Source of the DNA: Microbacterium arabinogalactanolyticum
Lineage (GTDB): Bacteria; Actinomycetota; Actinomycetes; Actinomycetales; Microbacteriaceae
DNA length: 64,000 bases
NCBI RefSeq assembly: GCF_030268005.1
Contig: NZ_BRZC01000007.1
Location: forward strand, 1,015,611 to 1,079,610
Direction of reading: 5' to 3'
Shown: positions 1 to 7,683 of the stretch, piece by piece
How the letters are laid out: each line of letters opens with the position of its first letter
Numbering within the stretch: position 1 is the stretch's first letter
Translations under genes and position numbers: made by a program
The notes under the pieces: model-generated
Database searches by the model: none
Told to the model about the DNA's origin: nothing
What the model saw: the letters and a program-made list of their open reading frames with translations, nothing else

Positions 1-164
1 TCGCCCTCGGAGTCGTCGAAGAGCCCGACGACGTAGTTGCCCGACTGCTGCAGCGCGCGCAGCGTGCCGGCGTCGATGACGCGGTTGGCACCTCGGATGG
101 AATCCAGCAGGCCCTGGGCGTCGATGATCAGTTCAACGGTGTCGAGTTCGCGGATGCTTCGCAC
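1..164 (-). CDS. N-terminal part of a possible GNAT-type acetyltransferase (runs off left edge)
   Basis: Only the first 54 codons from a GTG at 164 lie in the window. The visible protein starts with IRELDTVELIIDAQGL and continues through GTLRALQQSGNYVVGLFDD. A segment of the form LRALxxxGxYVxGxFD near the start is typical of the predicted GNAT acetyltransferases of the COG3375 kind, but no acetyl-CoA motif is visible, so the family call is an inference. The start is 14 bp after the stop of the DUF4870 gene, so the two are probably cotranscribed. Confidence 0.4.
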   Translation of the reverse strand, partial: MRSIRELDTVELIIDAQGLLDSIRGANRVIDAGTLRALQQSGNYVVGLFDDSEG

Positions 165-178
165 GATCCCAGTCTGCC

Positions 179-559
179 TCAGCTGACGAACTTGATCGAC
201 ATCGGGTACTGATACCACTCGCCGTTTCCGGCCTTGATCGCGGCGATGATGCTGAACACGATGGTGACCACAGCGACCGCGAGCATGATGAACAGGCCGA
301 TGATGACGAGCGACAGGATCGCCCCGACGAAGTAGCCGATCAGCATCGTCAGCTGAAAGTTGAGAGCTGACGCCGTGTGCGCGCGCACGAAAGGGCCGCG
401 GTCCTTCAGCACCAGGTAACCGACCAGCGCCGGGATGAAGTCGAACAGGATGCCGCCGACATGCACCAGCACCGACCACATCTTCTCGTCGGCCGGATTC
501 ATGGGCTGCGGCGCGGCCGCGTAGTACGGGCCCGGCGGTGGTGGAGGCACGTTGCTCAT
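179..559 (-). CDS. DUF4870 (Tic20-like) small membrane protein
   Basis: The 126-residue product opens with a Pro-rich cytoplasmic tail (PPPPPGPYY, residues 5-13), then has the sequence pattern of DUF4870 proteins: a first hydrophobic stretch (about 29-51, with GGILFDFIPALVGYL), a charged link with FVRAHTASALNFQ, and two closely packed hydrophobic segments (about 68-108). The conserved 'H..ALNFQ' region is the family hallmark. Function is unknown in the family. The ATG at 559 is preceded at 6 nt by TAGGGT, so the mRNA is probably leaderless. It lies directly upstream of the partial GNAT-like gene. Confidence 0.85.
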   Translation of the reverse strand: MSNVPPPPPGPYYAAAPQPMNPADEKMWSVLVHVGGILFDFIPALVGYLVLKDRGPFVRAHTASALNFQLTMLIGYFVGAILSLVIIGLFIMLAVAVVTIVFSIIAAIKAGNGEWYQYPMSIKFVS

Positions 560-565
560 GGGCTC

Positions 566-571
566 ACCCTA
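566..571 (-). promoter_or_regulatory. -10 hexamer TAGGGT, leaderless start for the DUF4870 gene
   Basis: TAGGGT on the - strand ends 6 nt before the ATG at 559, which places the expected transcription start at or next to the start codon. No Shine-Dalgarno sequence is present. Confidence 0.5.
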
Positions 572-579
572 GCGGCGGC

Positions 580-1200
580 TCAGCGGTTCGGAAACGCCTG
601 CCCGCCGCCCGCGGCGAGCGCGTCGGCGACGATGCGCAGGTGCTCCTCGGCCATCTCCGCCGGCATGGGCGGGAGCATCTCGTCCCAGAACGCGAGCGCG
701 GCCCCGCGCCCCTGCATCATGCCGGCCGGCCGCGCCAGCGCCCACAGGTGCAGGTGCGCGGAGCCGTCGTTCCAGCGGGCGAAGTGACAGCGGGCGACGC
801 CCGGGATACTCTTGACCGCCTGCGAGATGCGCTGCATCAGCGGACCGTACGCCGCGAGCACCTCGTGCGGGGCATCCTCGAGCAGCCAGTGCTCGCGCGG
901 GGAGATCGCCCCGACGAACGGCAGCCCGTTGGCGTCCCAGCCCGAGCGCACCTGCCACAGCTCGTCCTGCCAGATCGTATGCTCGCTCGGCCTGCAGGAG
1001 GAGCAGTTCTCCGGTTCGAGCTCACCGCCGCGCGGCTGCTCGGGAACGAGCATCGGCCCGAGCGGGCGCATGGTGATCTGCTCGAACGCCCAGGGCAGGC
1101 CCTCGGTGAGGGGACTGGCGTCCATCCGCTCGCCGATCGGCAGGCGGGCATGGAAGGCGGTGTCGGCCGGATGCTGCTCGTACTCGGGTGCGTCGGTCAT
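580..1200 (-). CDS. HIT-like domain protein
   Basis: The 206-residue protein (ATG at 1200) has a Cys pair CSSC near residue 67 followed by TIWQDELWQV, and near residue 150 a HLHLW segment within SAHLHLWALARP. This order (Cys pair, IWxxELWxV, then an H-x-H-x-hydrophobic motif) is the layout of histidine-triad nucleotide hydrolases and transferases, although the third His of the canonical triad is replaced by Trp and only two are seen. Substrate is unknown. A TTG at 1212 in frame is a less likely start. The gene lies between the DUF4870 and flavoenzyme genes, all on the - strand. Confidence 0.6.
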   Translation of the reverse strand: MTDAPEYEQHPADTAFHARLPIGERMDASPLTEGLPWAFEQITMRPLGPMLVPEQPRGGELEPENCSSCRPSEHTIWQDELWQVRSGWDANGLPFVGAISPREHWLLEDAPHEVLAAYGPLMQRISQAVKSIPGVARCHFARWNDGSAHLHLWALARPAGMMQGRGAALAFWDEMLPPMPAEMAEEHLRIVADALAAGGGQAFPNR

Positions 1201-1234
1201 GCGTCCATGCAATCACGGCCTCCGCGGCGGGCGA

Positions 1235-2572
1235 TCACACGGCCCGCAGCGCGTCCCGGTCCAGCTCACCGATCGAGGTGAGCCCAGCGAGGCCGAGCGT
1301 GATGTCGAGTTCGGCCAGCACGTTGCGGATCACCTCGCGGACGCCCCGCTCCCCCGCGATCCCGAGACCGTAGGCGTACGGGCGTCCGAGCGCCACGACG
1401 TCGGCGCCGAGGGCCAGGGCGATCGCGGCATCCGCTCCGCTGCGGATGCCGGAGTCGAACACCACCGGGATCCGCCCGCCCACTCGCTCGGCGATCTCCG
1501 GCAGCACGGCCAGCGTCGGCACGGATCGATCGATCTGCCGGCCGCCGTGGTTGGACACCCAGACGCCGTCCACCCCGGCATCCGTCGCTCGCTCCGCGTC
1601 GTCGGGGTGCACGATCCCCTTCAAGATGATCGGCAGCGACGTCCACTCCCGCGCCCTGGCGAGGTCGTCCCAGGTGAGGGTGGGCGTGGAGAACACGTCG
1701 AGGAAGGTCTCGACGGCGGCGCGCGGCAACGGCGAGCGCAGGTTCTCGCGCAGGCTGCGGCTGCCGGTGAGGCCGGCGCCCCTGCGGGCGATCGACACAC
1801 CGGCGGCGATCGTCCTCGGCGTGACGCGACCGGCGGCGTCCGTGGTCCGGGCCGCCTGGTCGGCCGGGGCGGCACCCGCGCGCTCCCGCACCAGTGCCTG
1901 GAACACCGGATCCGACGTGTACTGGGCGATGCCCATCCCGCGGGTGAACGGCAGATACGCCAGATCGAGGTCACGGGTGCGCCAGCCGAGCAGGTGGGTG
2001 TCGAGCGTGACGACGACCGCCTCGCATCCGGCCGCCTCGGCACGACCGAGCAGCGACGCGTTCAGCTCATCGGATGCCGACCAGTACAGCTGGAACAGCC
2101 GAGGTGCGCCGGGTGCCGACTGCGCGATGCGCTCGACGGGGAAGGATGCCTGGTTCGAGACCGTGTACGGCACGCCGGCGGATGCCGCGGCCCGGGCCAC
2201 CGCGAGATCGGCCTCCGGATGCACGAGCTCCATCACCCCGAGCGGCGCGAGCAGCAGAGGGGTGGGGCGGGTGCGCCCGAGGAACTCCACGGAGAGATCG
2301 CGGGACGAGACGTCCCTCAGCGGCCGGGGCCACACCTGCCAGCGCTCGAACTCGCGACGGTTCGCCGCGACGGTCGCCTCGGAGCCCGCCCCGCCGGCGA
2401 CGTAGGCGTACGCCTCCTTCGACAGGGCGGCCTCGGCCTCGGCATCCAGCGCGTCGACGCCGACCGGGACGGCGGGACGATCACCGCTGATGCCGGCGCG
2501 GAAGATGTCGGACTGAGTGCGGCGCGAGATGCCTCGGGCGGCAGCAGGGTCGTTCGGAGCCACGGTGCTCAT
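1235..2572 (-). CDS. FMN-dependent alpha-hydroxy-acid oxidase (lactate 2-monooxygenase-like)
   Basis: The 445-residue protein belongs to the FMN-dependent alpha-hydroxy-acid dehydrogenase family (lactate oxidase, glycolate oxidase, lactate 2-monooxygenase). Family marks are AYVAGGAGSEAT near residue 55, the segment around NQASFPVE, the conserved Lys in IILKGIVHPDDA, the catalytic His-Arg stretch WVSNHGGRQIDRS, and the C-terminal phosphate-binding segments FDSGIRSGADAAIALALGAD and ALGRPYAYGL. It would oxidise an L-2-hydroxy acid, most plausibly L-lactate, in the cytoplasm. Length and the long insert near residues 180-260 resemble mycobacterial lactate monooxygenase more than short lactate oxidases. 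The start was placed at the ATG 7 nt after TAGGGT; a longer in-frame extension lacks family similarity. Confidence 0.85.
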   Translation of the reverse strand: MSTVAPNDPAAARGISRRTQSDIFRAGISGDRPAVPVGVDALDAEAEAALSKEAYAYVAGGAGSEATVAANRREFERWQVWPRPLRDVSSRDLSVEFLGRTRPTPLLLAPLGVMELVHPEADLAVARAAASAGVPYTVSNQASFPVERIAQSAPGAPRLFQLYWSASDELNASLLGRAEAAGCEAVVVTLDTHLLGWRTRDLDLAYLPFTRGMGIAQYTSDPVFQALVRERAGAAPADQAARTTDAAGRVTPRTIAAGVSIARRGAGLTGSRSLRENLRSPLPRAAVETFLDVFSTPTLTWDDLARAREWTSLPIILKGIVHPDDAERATDAGVDGVWVSNHGGRQIDRSVPTLAVLPEIAERVGGRIPVVFDSGIRSGADAAIALALGADVVALGRPYAYGLGIAGERGVREVIRNVLAELDITLGLAGLTSIGELDRDALRAV

Positions 2573-2579
2573 GGCGCCC

Positions 2580-2585
2580 ACCCTA
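2580..2585 (-). promoter_or_regulatory. -10 hexamer TAGGGT, near-leaderless start of flavoenzyme gene
   Basis: TAGGGT on the - strand with 7 nt to the ATG at 2572. No ribosome binding site is present between them. Confidence 0.45.
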
Positions 2586-2587
2586 GC

Positions 2588-2624
2588 GGCCGCGGATCGG
2601 CCCGGACAGGGCCGCGAATCGGCC
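2588..2624. repeat. two direct copies of GGCCGCGnATCGGCC between divergent genes
   Basis: Copies at 2588-2602 and 2610-2624 differ at one base and are offset by 22 bp, two helical turns. Each copy is itself an inverted repeat GGCCG-N5-CGGCC. They sit between the two divergent -10 elements, so they could be regulator sites. No candidate regulator gene is adjacent. Confidence 0.4.
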
Positions 2625-2630
2625 TGCACG

Positions 2631-2636
2631 TAAACT
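2631..2636 (+). promoter_or_regulatory. -10 hexamer TAAACT for the POT transporter
   Basis: TAAACT ends 6 nt before the ATG at 2643. The six intervening bases are GGAGGG, so the site could act either as a leaderless start or, from a promoter further upstream, as a ribosome binding site. Confidence 0.45.
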
Positions 2637-2642
2637 GGAGGG

Positions 2643-4112
2643 ATGACTTCTTCGCCGAGCACCACCGAGCCGACGGCCCCGGAGCACGGATTCTTCGGGC
2701 AGCCGCGCGCGCTCGCGAACCTGTTCGGCGTCGAGATGTGGGAGCGGTTCAGCTTCTACGGCATGCAGGGCATCCTGCTCATCTACCTGTACTTCAGCGT
2801 CGCCAAGGGCGGACTGGGCATGCCCGAGGCGATCGCCGGCGGCATCGTCGGCGCCTACGGCGGATCGGTGTACCTTTCCACGATCCTGGGCGCCTGGCTG
2901 GCGGATCGCCTGCTCGGCTCGGAGCGGGTGCTGTTCTTCAGCGCCATGGTCATCGTCGCCGGGCACGCCGCCCTCGCCCTCCTCCCCGGCTTCGTGGGCG
3001 TGGGCGTCGGCCTGGTGCTGATCGCTCTCGGCTCGGGCGGCCTGAAGGCCAATGCCACCTCGGTGGTGGGCACGCTGTACTCCGAGGAGGACACCCGGCG
3101 CGACGCCGGCTTCTCGCTGTTCTACCTGGGCATCAACCTCGGCTCCTTCTTCGGCCCCGTGCTGACCGGTCTGCTGCAGTCGACCGTCGGCTTCCACTGG
3201 GGCTTCGGCCTCGCGGCGGTCGGCATGACCGCGGGTCTCATCCAGTACAGCTTCGGACGCCGGAACCTGCCGGCCGCGGCCTCCACGGTTCCCAATCCGC
3301 TGCCGGCCCGTCGCTATCCGCTGGTGATCGGCATCGCGGTCGTGGCGATCGCACTGATCGTGGTGCTGACGCTCGTCGGCGTGATCCGCCCCGAGAACCT
3401 CGCGAACATCGTCATCGTGGGCGCGCTGGTCGCGACGCTCGCGTACTTCACCATCATCCTGTCCAGCCGTCACGTCGACGCGACCGAGCGCTCTCGGGTG
3501 TGGGCGTTCGTGCCGCTGTTCATCACGAGCGTGGCGTTCTGGTCGCTGTACCAGCAGCAGTTCACCGTGCTCACGGTGTACTCCGACAAGCGCCTCGACC
3601 GCATGATCCTGGGCTGGGAGATGCCGCTGGTGTGGGTGCAGTCGATCAACCCGGTGTTCATCATCGTGCTCTCCGGGGTGTTCGCCGCGCTGTGGACCAA
3701 GCTCGGCAAGAGGCAGCCGACCACTCCGATGAAGTTCGCGCTGGGGACGATCGTGATGGGCGGCGCCTTCCTGCTCTTCCTGCCGTTCGCGAACGGAGGC
3801 GAGGGCTCGACGCCGCTGCTGGCGATCGTCGGCATCCTGCTGGTGTTCACCGTCGCCGAGCTGCTGCTCTCGCCGATCGGCCTGTCGGCGGCGACCAAGC
3901 TCGCGCCCTCGCACTTCAAGGCCCAGATGGTCGCGCTGTTCTTCCTGTCGATCTCGCTGGGCACGGCCATCTCCGGCTGGCTCGTGCAGTTCTACGACCC
4001 GCAGAACGAGGTGCCGTACTTCTCGATCCTCGGTGCGATCGCGGTGGTCGTCGGACTGGGCCTGGCGCTGTCGGCCAAGCCCGTGCTGAGGCTCATGAAG
4101 GGCGTCAGCTGA
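2643..4112 (+). CDS. POT/PTR family proton-coupled oligopeptide transporter
   Basis: The 489-residue membrane protein shows the POT family signature near its N-terminus: an E-x-W-E-R-F-S-F-Y-G motif (EMWERFSFYGMQ, residues about 31-42) in the first helix, which in studied members couples proton and peptide binding. GSGGLKAN and the segment FSLFYLGINLGSFFGP are the second family signature. A long run of hydrophobic segments is consistent with 12-14 helices. It imports di- and tripeptides with protons in the DtpT-type members. It is divergent from the flavoenzyme gene and convergent with the hypothetical gene ending at 4126. Confidence 0.9.
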   Translation: MTSSPSTTEPTAPEHGFFGQPRALANLFGVEMWERFSFYGMQGILLIYLYFSVAKGGLGMPEAIAGGIVGAYGGSVYLSTILGAWLADRLLGSERVLFFSAMVIVAGHAALALLPGFVGVGVGLVLIALGSGGLKANATSVVGTLYSEEDTRRDAGFSLFYLGINLGSFFGPVLTGLLQSTVGFHWGFGLAAVGMTAGLIQYSFGRRNLPAAASTVPNPLPARRYPLVIGIAVVAIALIVVLTLVGVIRPENLANIVIVGALVATLAYFTIILSSRHVDATERSRVWAFVPLFITSVAFWSLYQQQFTVLTVYSDKRLDRMILGWEMPLVWVQSINPVFIIVLSGVFAALWTKLGKRQPTTPMKFALGTIVMGGAFLLFLPFANGGEGSTPLLAIVGILLVFTVAELLLSPIGLSAATKLAPSHFKAQMVALFFLSISLGTAISGWLVQFYDPQNEVPYFSILGAIAVVVGLGLALSAKPVLRLMKGVS

Positions 4113-4130
4113 CGCGGAGGCCTCGTCAGC
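4108..4130. terminator. hairpin overlapping both convergent stop codons
   Basis: GCTGACG at 4108-4114 pairs with CGTCAGC at 4124-4130. The two arms contain the stop codon of the POT gene (4110-4112) and of the - strand hypothetical gene (4126-4128). A hairpin of this kind could end transcription in both directions. Confidence 0.5.
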
Positions 4131-4524
4131 CCAGCGTGCGGCCGTCCGGGTCGCCGGGGCGCACCGGGCGCAGGCGGGAGGGCGCCGGCCAGGGCAGCGT
4201 GAAGCGCTCGGCGGGTGGACGCTGCATGTCGCCGAAGTCGTCGACCTTGACGACGACGCGTCCGGCGGCCGCCCCCTCCGAGGGCGTCACCTCGACGAAG
4301 CGCACGCGCAGCGGCTCGGGCGCCTCCCCCTCCAGCATCCAGATGTCGGCGAGCCATGCCAGCCCGACCTGCTCCAGCGCGGCCTCGGCGTCGAGCCAGT
4401 CGACGGGCGCGGAGGCGGTACGGCCGAGCACGTCGATCGCGACCCAGCCCTCGCCGTCGGGGCGGATCCAGCCGAGCAGTTCGCCGTCGTCGCGGCGGTG
4501 CGGGGTCCAGTCTTCGGGAAGCAT
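4126..4524 (-). CDS. hypothetical protein, about 132 residues
   Basis: The product begins MLPEDWTPHRRDDGELLGWIRPDGEGW and has a compact, mostly beta-type composition with no signal peptide, membrane segment or metal motif. Proteins of this sort, with an N-terminal 'W.P..R.DDGELLGWI...G..W...D.LG' stretch, look like a conserved actinobacterial family, but I do not recognise a function. The start at 4524 is supported by TACGGT 6 nt upstream; the longer frame to 4647 would overlap the next gene. Confidence 0.65.
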   Translation of the reverse strand: MLPEDWTPHRRDDGELLGWIRPDGEGWVAIDVLGRTASAPVDWLDAEAALEQVGLAWLADIWMLEGEAPEPLRVRFVEVTPSEGAAAGRVVVKVDDFGDMQRPPAERFTLPWPAPSRLRPVRPGDPDGRTLG

Positions 4525-4530
4525 GGTTCG

Positions 4531-4536
4531 ACCGTA
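4531..4536 (-). promoter_or_regulatory. -10 hexamer TACGGT, leaderless start of hypothetical gene
   Basis: TACGGT on the - strand lies 6 nt before the ATG at 4524, with no Shine-Dalgarno sequence between. Confidence 0.45.
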
Positions 4537-4564
4537 ACCGACGGGCCCACTCGCACCAGCGACC

Positions 4565-5524
4565 TCAGTGCGTGTACTCCATGAGATCCGTGCCGAGGAT
4601 GCGGAACGCGTCGTGCGCGCGCAGGCGATGGCTGATCGACAGGTCATCGAAGCACACGGTCAGCGCGTAGGCGATGCCCGCCCGCGGGCCAGCGAGCACT
4701 CCGGCCTCGGCGCGCACGCCGCGGTCGCGGCCGGTCTTGTTGATGAACAGCAGGCCGTGCGCGTCGTGATCGTGCGCGAACGGATCGAGTCCTGTCGCCG
4801 CGGCGACGAGGCTGAGGTCCTGGTTCAGGCTCAGCCACTCCGACACCTGTGCGCTGACCGCCGCGTCGACGACGGACGCGTTCACGAGAGCGGCGAACAG
4901 GTGGGCGAACTCCCGGGTGGTGCCGACCGCCACATGGGGGGCGTCGTCGGGGCCGCGCTTGTCGCGGAAGTGGTCGAGCACGGCGCTGCGCGGCATCCCG
5001 AGGCTCACCATGCGGGCGCGCACCTGCTCGTGCCCGACGGCGTCGAGAAGGGCATTGGCGGCGTTCGGGTCACCGGTGGCGGCCGCGAGGACGGCCAGGT
5101 CGATCAGCGGCAGCGCAGGCACCCGCAGGTTGCGCCAGAGGCCGGAGCCGGCGACGAATCCCTCGGTGGTGCGGTCAACGATCCGCAGCGGGTCGAGCGT
5201 GCCGGCTTCCAGCGCCGCGGCGGTCTCGACGAGCACGGGCACGAAGCCGAGGCCGGCGATCGGCAGCGGCACGTGGTCGTCGCCGGCGAGGATCTTGCGG
5301 CCGGTGTCGAGGTCGGCGACGTGCACCGAGACCTGGGCTCCGGACGCCGCGAGCTCCTCGAGCGCACGGAGCGCGGAGCTGAACGACCGGCGGCCGACAG
5401 CCGCCCGCCGCGGTGTGCGCCGGCCGCCGCGCTGCGACCGATGCGATGCGGTGGCTACCCCATCGGCGGGCACGCGCGGTGTGCCACGCGAGGGGTCAGG
5501 TACCGAAGCGGAGGGGGAGCTCAC
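4565..5524 (-). CDS. class A beta-lactamase-like protein lacking the catalytic Ser and Lys
   Basis: The 319-residue protein follows class A beta-lactamase/PBP-like architecture: an N-terminal low-complexity region, a start of the fold at about residue 65 (ALRALEELAASGAQVSVHVADLDTG), and a KTG box in FINKTGRDRG near residue 260. Where active members have S-x-x-K (PxASxGKV), this protein reads PIAGLGFV near residue 99: Ser is Gly and Lys is Phe. The SDN position reads GDPN. It should therefore lack acylation chemistry, and a binding or regulatory role is more likely. I read the codons at this site on the - strand and they are unambiguous. GTG start at 5524 is preceded by GAGGA. No signal peptide is evident. 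Confidence 0.7.
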   Translation of the reverse strand: MSSPSASVPDPSRGTPRVPADGVATASHRSQRGGRRTPRRAAVGRRSFSSALRALEELAASGAQVSVHVADLDTGRKILAGDDHVPLPIAGLGFVPVLVETAAALEAGTLDPLRIVDRTTEGFVAGSGLWRNLRVPALPLIDLAVLAAATGDPNAANALLDAVGHEQVRARMVSLGMPRSAVLDHFRDKRGPDDAPHVAVGTTREFAHLFAALVNASVVDAAVSAQVSEWLSLNQDLSLVAAATGLDPFAHDHDAHGLLFINKTGRDRGVRAEAGVLAGPRAGIAYALTVCFDDLSISHRLRAHDAFRILGTDLMEYTH

Positions 5525-5649
5525 GCAGGATTCCTCACGGGTGGAGTAGTCATCGGTGACCGGAGATCCGTGCGGGGGAGCGGGATCTTCGACCGACTGG
5601 GCTATCGTAACCCCGCCGCCCGGCTGAGCGGACGGCGGGGTCGAAGCAT

Positions 5650-7614
5650 TCACCAGATCGTGACGCGCTGGTCTTCCGGCAGATGCAGGGCGTCCCCCTC
5701 GGTCACGTCGAACGCGTCGTAGAACGCGTCGATGTTGCTGAGGATCTGGTTGCAGCGGAACTCGTTCGGCGAGTGCGGGTCGATCGTCAGCAGACGGATC
5801 GTCTCGGCATCGCGGCTCTTCTGCTGCCACACCTGCGCCCAGCTCAACAGCAGGCGCTGGACGCCGGTGTAGCCGTCGATCACCGGCGCCTCGGCACCGC
5901 CGAGCGACAGCTCGTACGCCTTCAGCCCAATGCCGAGCCCGCCCAGGTCGCCGATGTTCTCGCCGATGGTGAGAGCCCCGTTCACGTGGTTCTCGGCACT
6001 CAGCCCGACCGGCACCAGCGCGTCGTACTGCGCGATGAGCGCCTTGGTGCGCTCCTCGAACGCCTCGCGGTCGGCATCCGTCCACCAGTCCTGCAGGCGG
6101 CCGTCACCATCGTAACGGCTGCCCTGGTCGTCGAACCCGTGGCCGATCTCGTGGCCGATGACCGCACCGATGCCGCCGTAGTTGGCGGCCGCGTCGCGGT
6201 TCGGGTCGAAGAACGGGTACTGCAGGATCGCCGCCGGGAACACGATCTCGTTCATCAGCGGGTTGTAGTACGCGTTGACCATCTGCGGCGGCATGTGCCA
6301 TTCGTCGCGATCGATCGGACCGCCGATGCGGGAGACCTGGCGGTCGTGCTCGAAGACGGTGGCGCGACGGGCGTTGCCGATCAGGTCGGAGGGGTCGATC
6401 TCGACGGCGGAGTAGTCGCGCCATACGTCGGGGTGACCGATCTTCGGGCGGAAGGTGGCGAGCTTGGCCAGCGCCTTCTCGCGGGTCTCCGCGCTCATCC
6501 ACTCGAGCTTCTCGATGCTCTGCCGGTAGGCCTCGATGAGATTGGCGACGAGCTCGTCCATCGCGACCTTGGATGCCGCGGGGAAGTGCCGCTCGACGTA
6601 GATCTTGCCGACCGCGTCGCCCAGCGAGCCCTCGACCAGCGAGACCCCGCGCTTCCAGCGCTCGCGGATCGACGGGGTGCCGGTGAGCTCGGTGCCGTAG
6701 AACGAGAAGTTCTCGTCGATGATGTCGTCGGTGAGGAAGCCGGCCAGTCCGTGCACGATCTTGGCGCGCAGCCAGGCCTTCCAGTCGTCCAGGCGCTCCT
6801 CGACCAGCAGGCCGCCCAGGCCCTCGAAGAAGCTGGGCTGGTAGACGACGAGCTCGTCGAAGGCGGTGGGGTTGGCCACCGACACGGCGTCCCGCCACGG
6901 GGTGAGGTCCACGCCGACCAGCGTCTGGAACTCGTCCCAGGTCTTCAGGTTGTAGGTCTTCACGGCGTCGCGCGAGGCGACGTTGTCCCAGTGGTGCCCG
7001 GCGATCGCGTGCTCGAGGCCGAAGGCGCGGTCCGCGGTGCCCGCCGCGTCCGCGACGCCGGCGAGGGTCAGGATGCGCTCGAGGTGGGCGCGGTACGCGG
7101 TGCGGGTGCCCTCGAAGCTGTCCTGGCGGTAGTAGCTCTCGTCGGGCAGCGACAGGCCGGCCTGCAGCGCGAACGGCACATAGCGCTCGGGGTTGCCCGG
7201 GTCGGGCTCGATGAACACGCCGATGAGTGCGGCGACGCCCTCGCGGTCGAACGCGCCGACCGTGGCGAGGAAGGAGCCGATGCTGTCGATCGAGTCGACC
7301 TTCGCCAGCTGCTCGTGCAGCGGCGTGAGGCCGAGCGCGGCGATGCGCTCGGTGTCCATGAAGCTGGTGAACAGGTCACCCACCTTGCGGTTCAGTGTGC
7401 CGGGCTCGGCATCCTGCGACTCCTCGATGATCGCGCGCACGTCCTTCTCGGCCTGCTCGGCGAGCAGGTGGAAGGAGCCCCAGCGCGCCTTGTCGGCGGG
7501 GATCTCGGCCGACTCCAGCCACGTGCCGTTGACGTGGCGGTAGAGGTCGTCCTGGGGGCGGATGTCGGAGTCGAACTCGCTGATGGCGAGACCCGAGGGC
7601 AGAACGTCAGTCAT
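5650..7614 (-). CDS. pepO: M13 family zinc metallopeptidase (PepO/neprilysin type)
   Basis: The 654-residue protein has the M13 zinc site HEIGH (about residue 487) in IGHEIGHGFDDQGSRYDGDG, the second ligand motif GENIGDLGG about 60 residues later, the substrate-binding NAYYNP motif, and the conserved C-terminal W (RVTIW). The N-terminal part matches the M13 helical domain (RPQDDLYRHVNGTWL). There is no signal peptide or membrane anchor, as in other actinobacterial cytoplasmic members that degrade oligopeptides. Start at the ATG 7614 is 7 nt after TAAGCT; two further upstream Met codons are less likely. Confidence 0.93.
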   Translation of the reverse strand: MTDVLPSGLAISEFDSDIRPQDDLYRHVNGTWLESAEIPADKARWGSFHLLAEQAEKDVRAIIEESQDAEPGTLNRKVGDLFTSFMDTERIAALGLTPLHEQLAKVDSIDSIGSFLATVGAFDREGVAALIGVFIEPDPGNPERYVPFALQAGLSLPDESYYRQDSFEGTRTAYRAHLERILTLAGVADAAGTADRAFGLEHAIAGHHWDNVASRDAVKTYNLKTWDEFQTLVGVDLTPWRDAVSVANPTAFDELVVYQPSFFEGLGGLLVEERLDDWKAWLRAKIVHGLAGFLTDDIIDENFSFYGTELTGTPSIRERWKRGVSLVEGSLGDAVGKIYVERHFPAASKVAMDELVANLIEAYRQSIEKLEWMSAETREKALAKLATFRPKIGHPDVWRDYSAVEIDPSDLIGNARRATVFEHDRQVSRIGGPIDRDEWHMPPQMVNAYYNPLMNEIVFPAAILQYPFFDPNRDAAANYGGIGAVIGHEIGHGFDDQGSRYDGDGRLQDWWTDADREAFEERTKALIAQYDALVPVGLSAENHVNGALTIGENIGDLGGLGIGLKAYELSLGGAEAPVIDGYTGVQRLLLSWAQVWQQKSRDAETIRLLTIDPHSPNEFRCNQILSNIDAFYDAFDVTEGDALHLPEDQRVTIW

Positions 7615-7621
7615 GCGGTCC

Positions 7622-7627
7622 AGCTTA
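7622..7627 (-). promoter_or_regulatory. -10 hexamer TAAGCT, near-leaderless start of pepO
   Basis: TAAGCT on the - strand with 7 nt to the ATG at 7614. Confidence 0.4.
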
Positions 7628-7683
7628 GGCATCCCCGCGGACATCGAAGAAGACCCGAGGACCGATGAAGCGGCGCCTCGTGC

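Noticed and set aside
812..4537. 1241-codon open frame on the + strand
   Set aside because: It runs antisense through the flavoenzyme gene and in another frame through the peptide transporter gene. The protein is Arg/Gly/Pro-rich with no domain, as expected for an unused frame in high-GC DNA.
4565..5524. Sequencing error as the cause of the missing SxxK in the beta-lactamase-like gene
   Set aside because: Loss of both Ser and Lys needs changes in two separate codons while the frame and the KTG box stay intact, which a single error does not explain.
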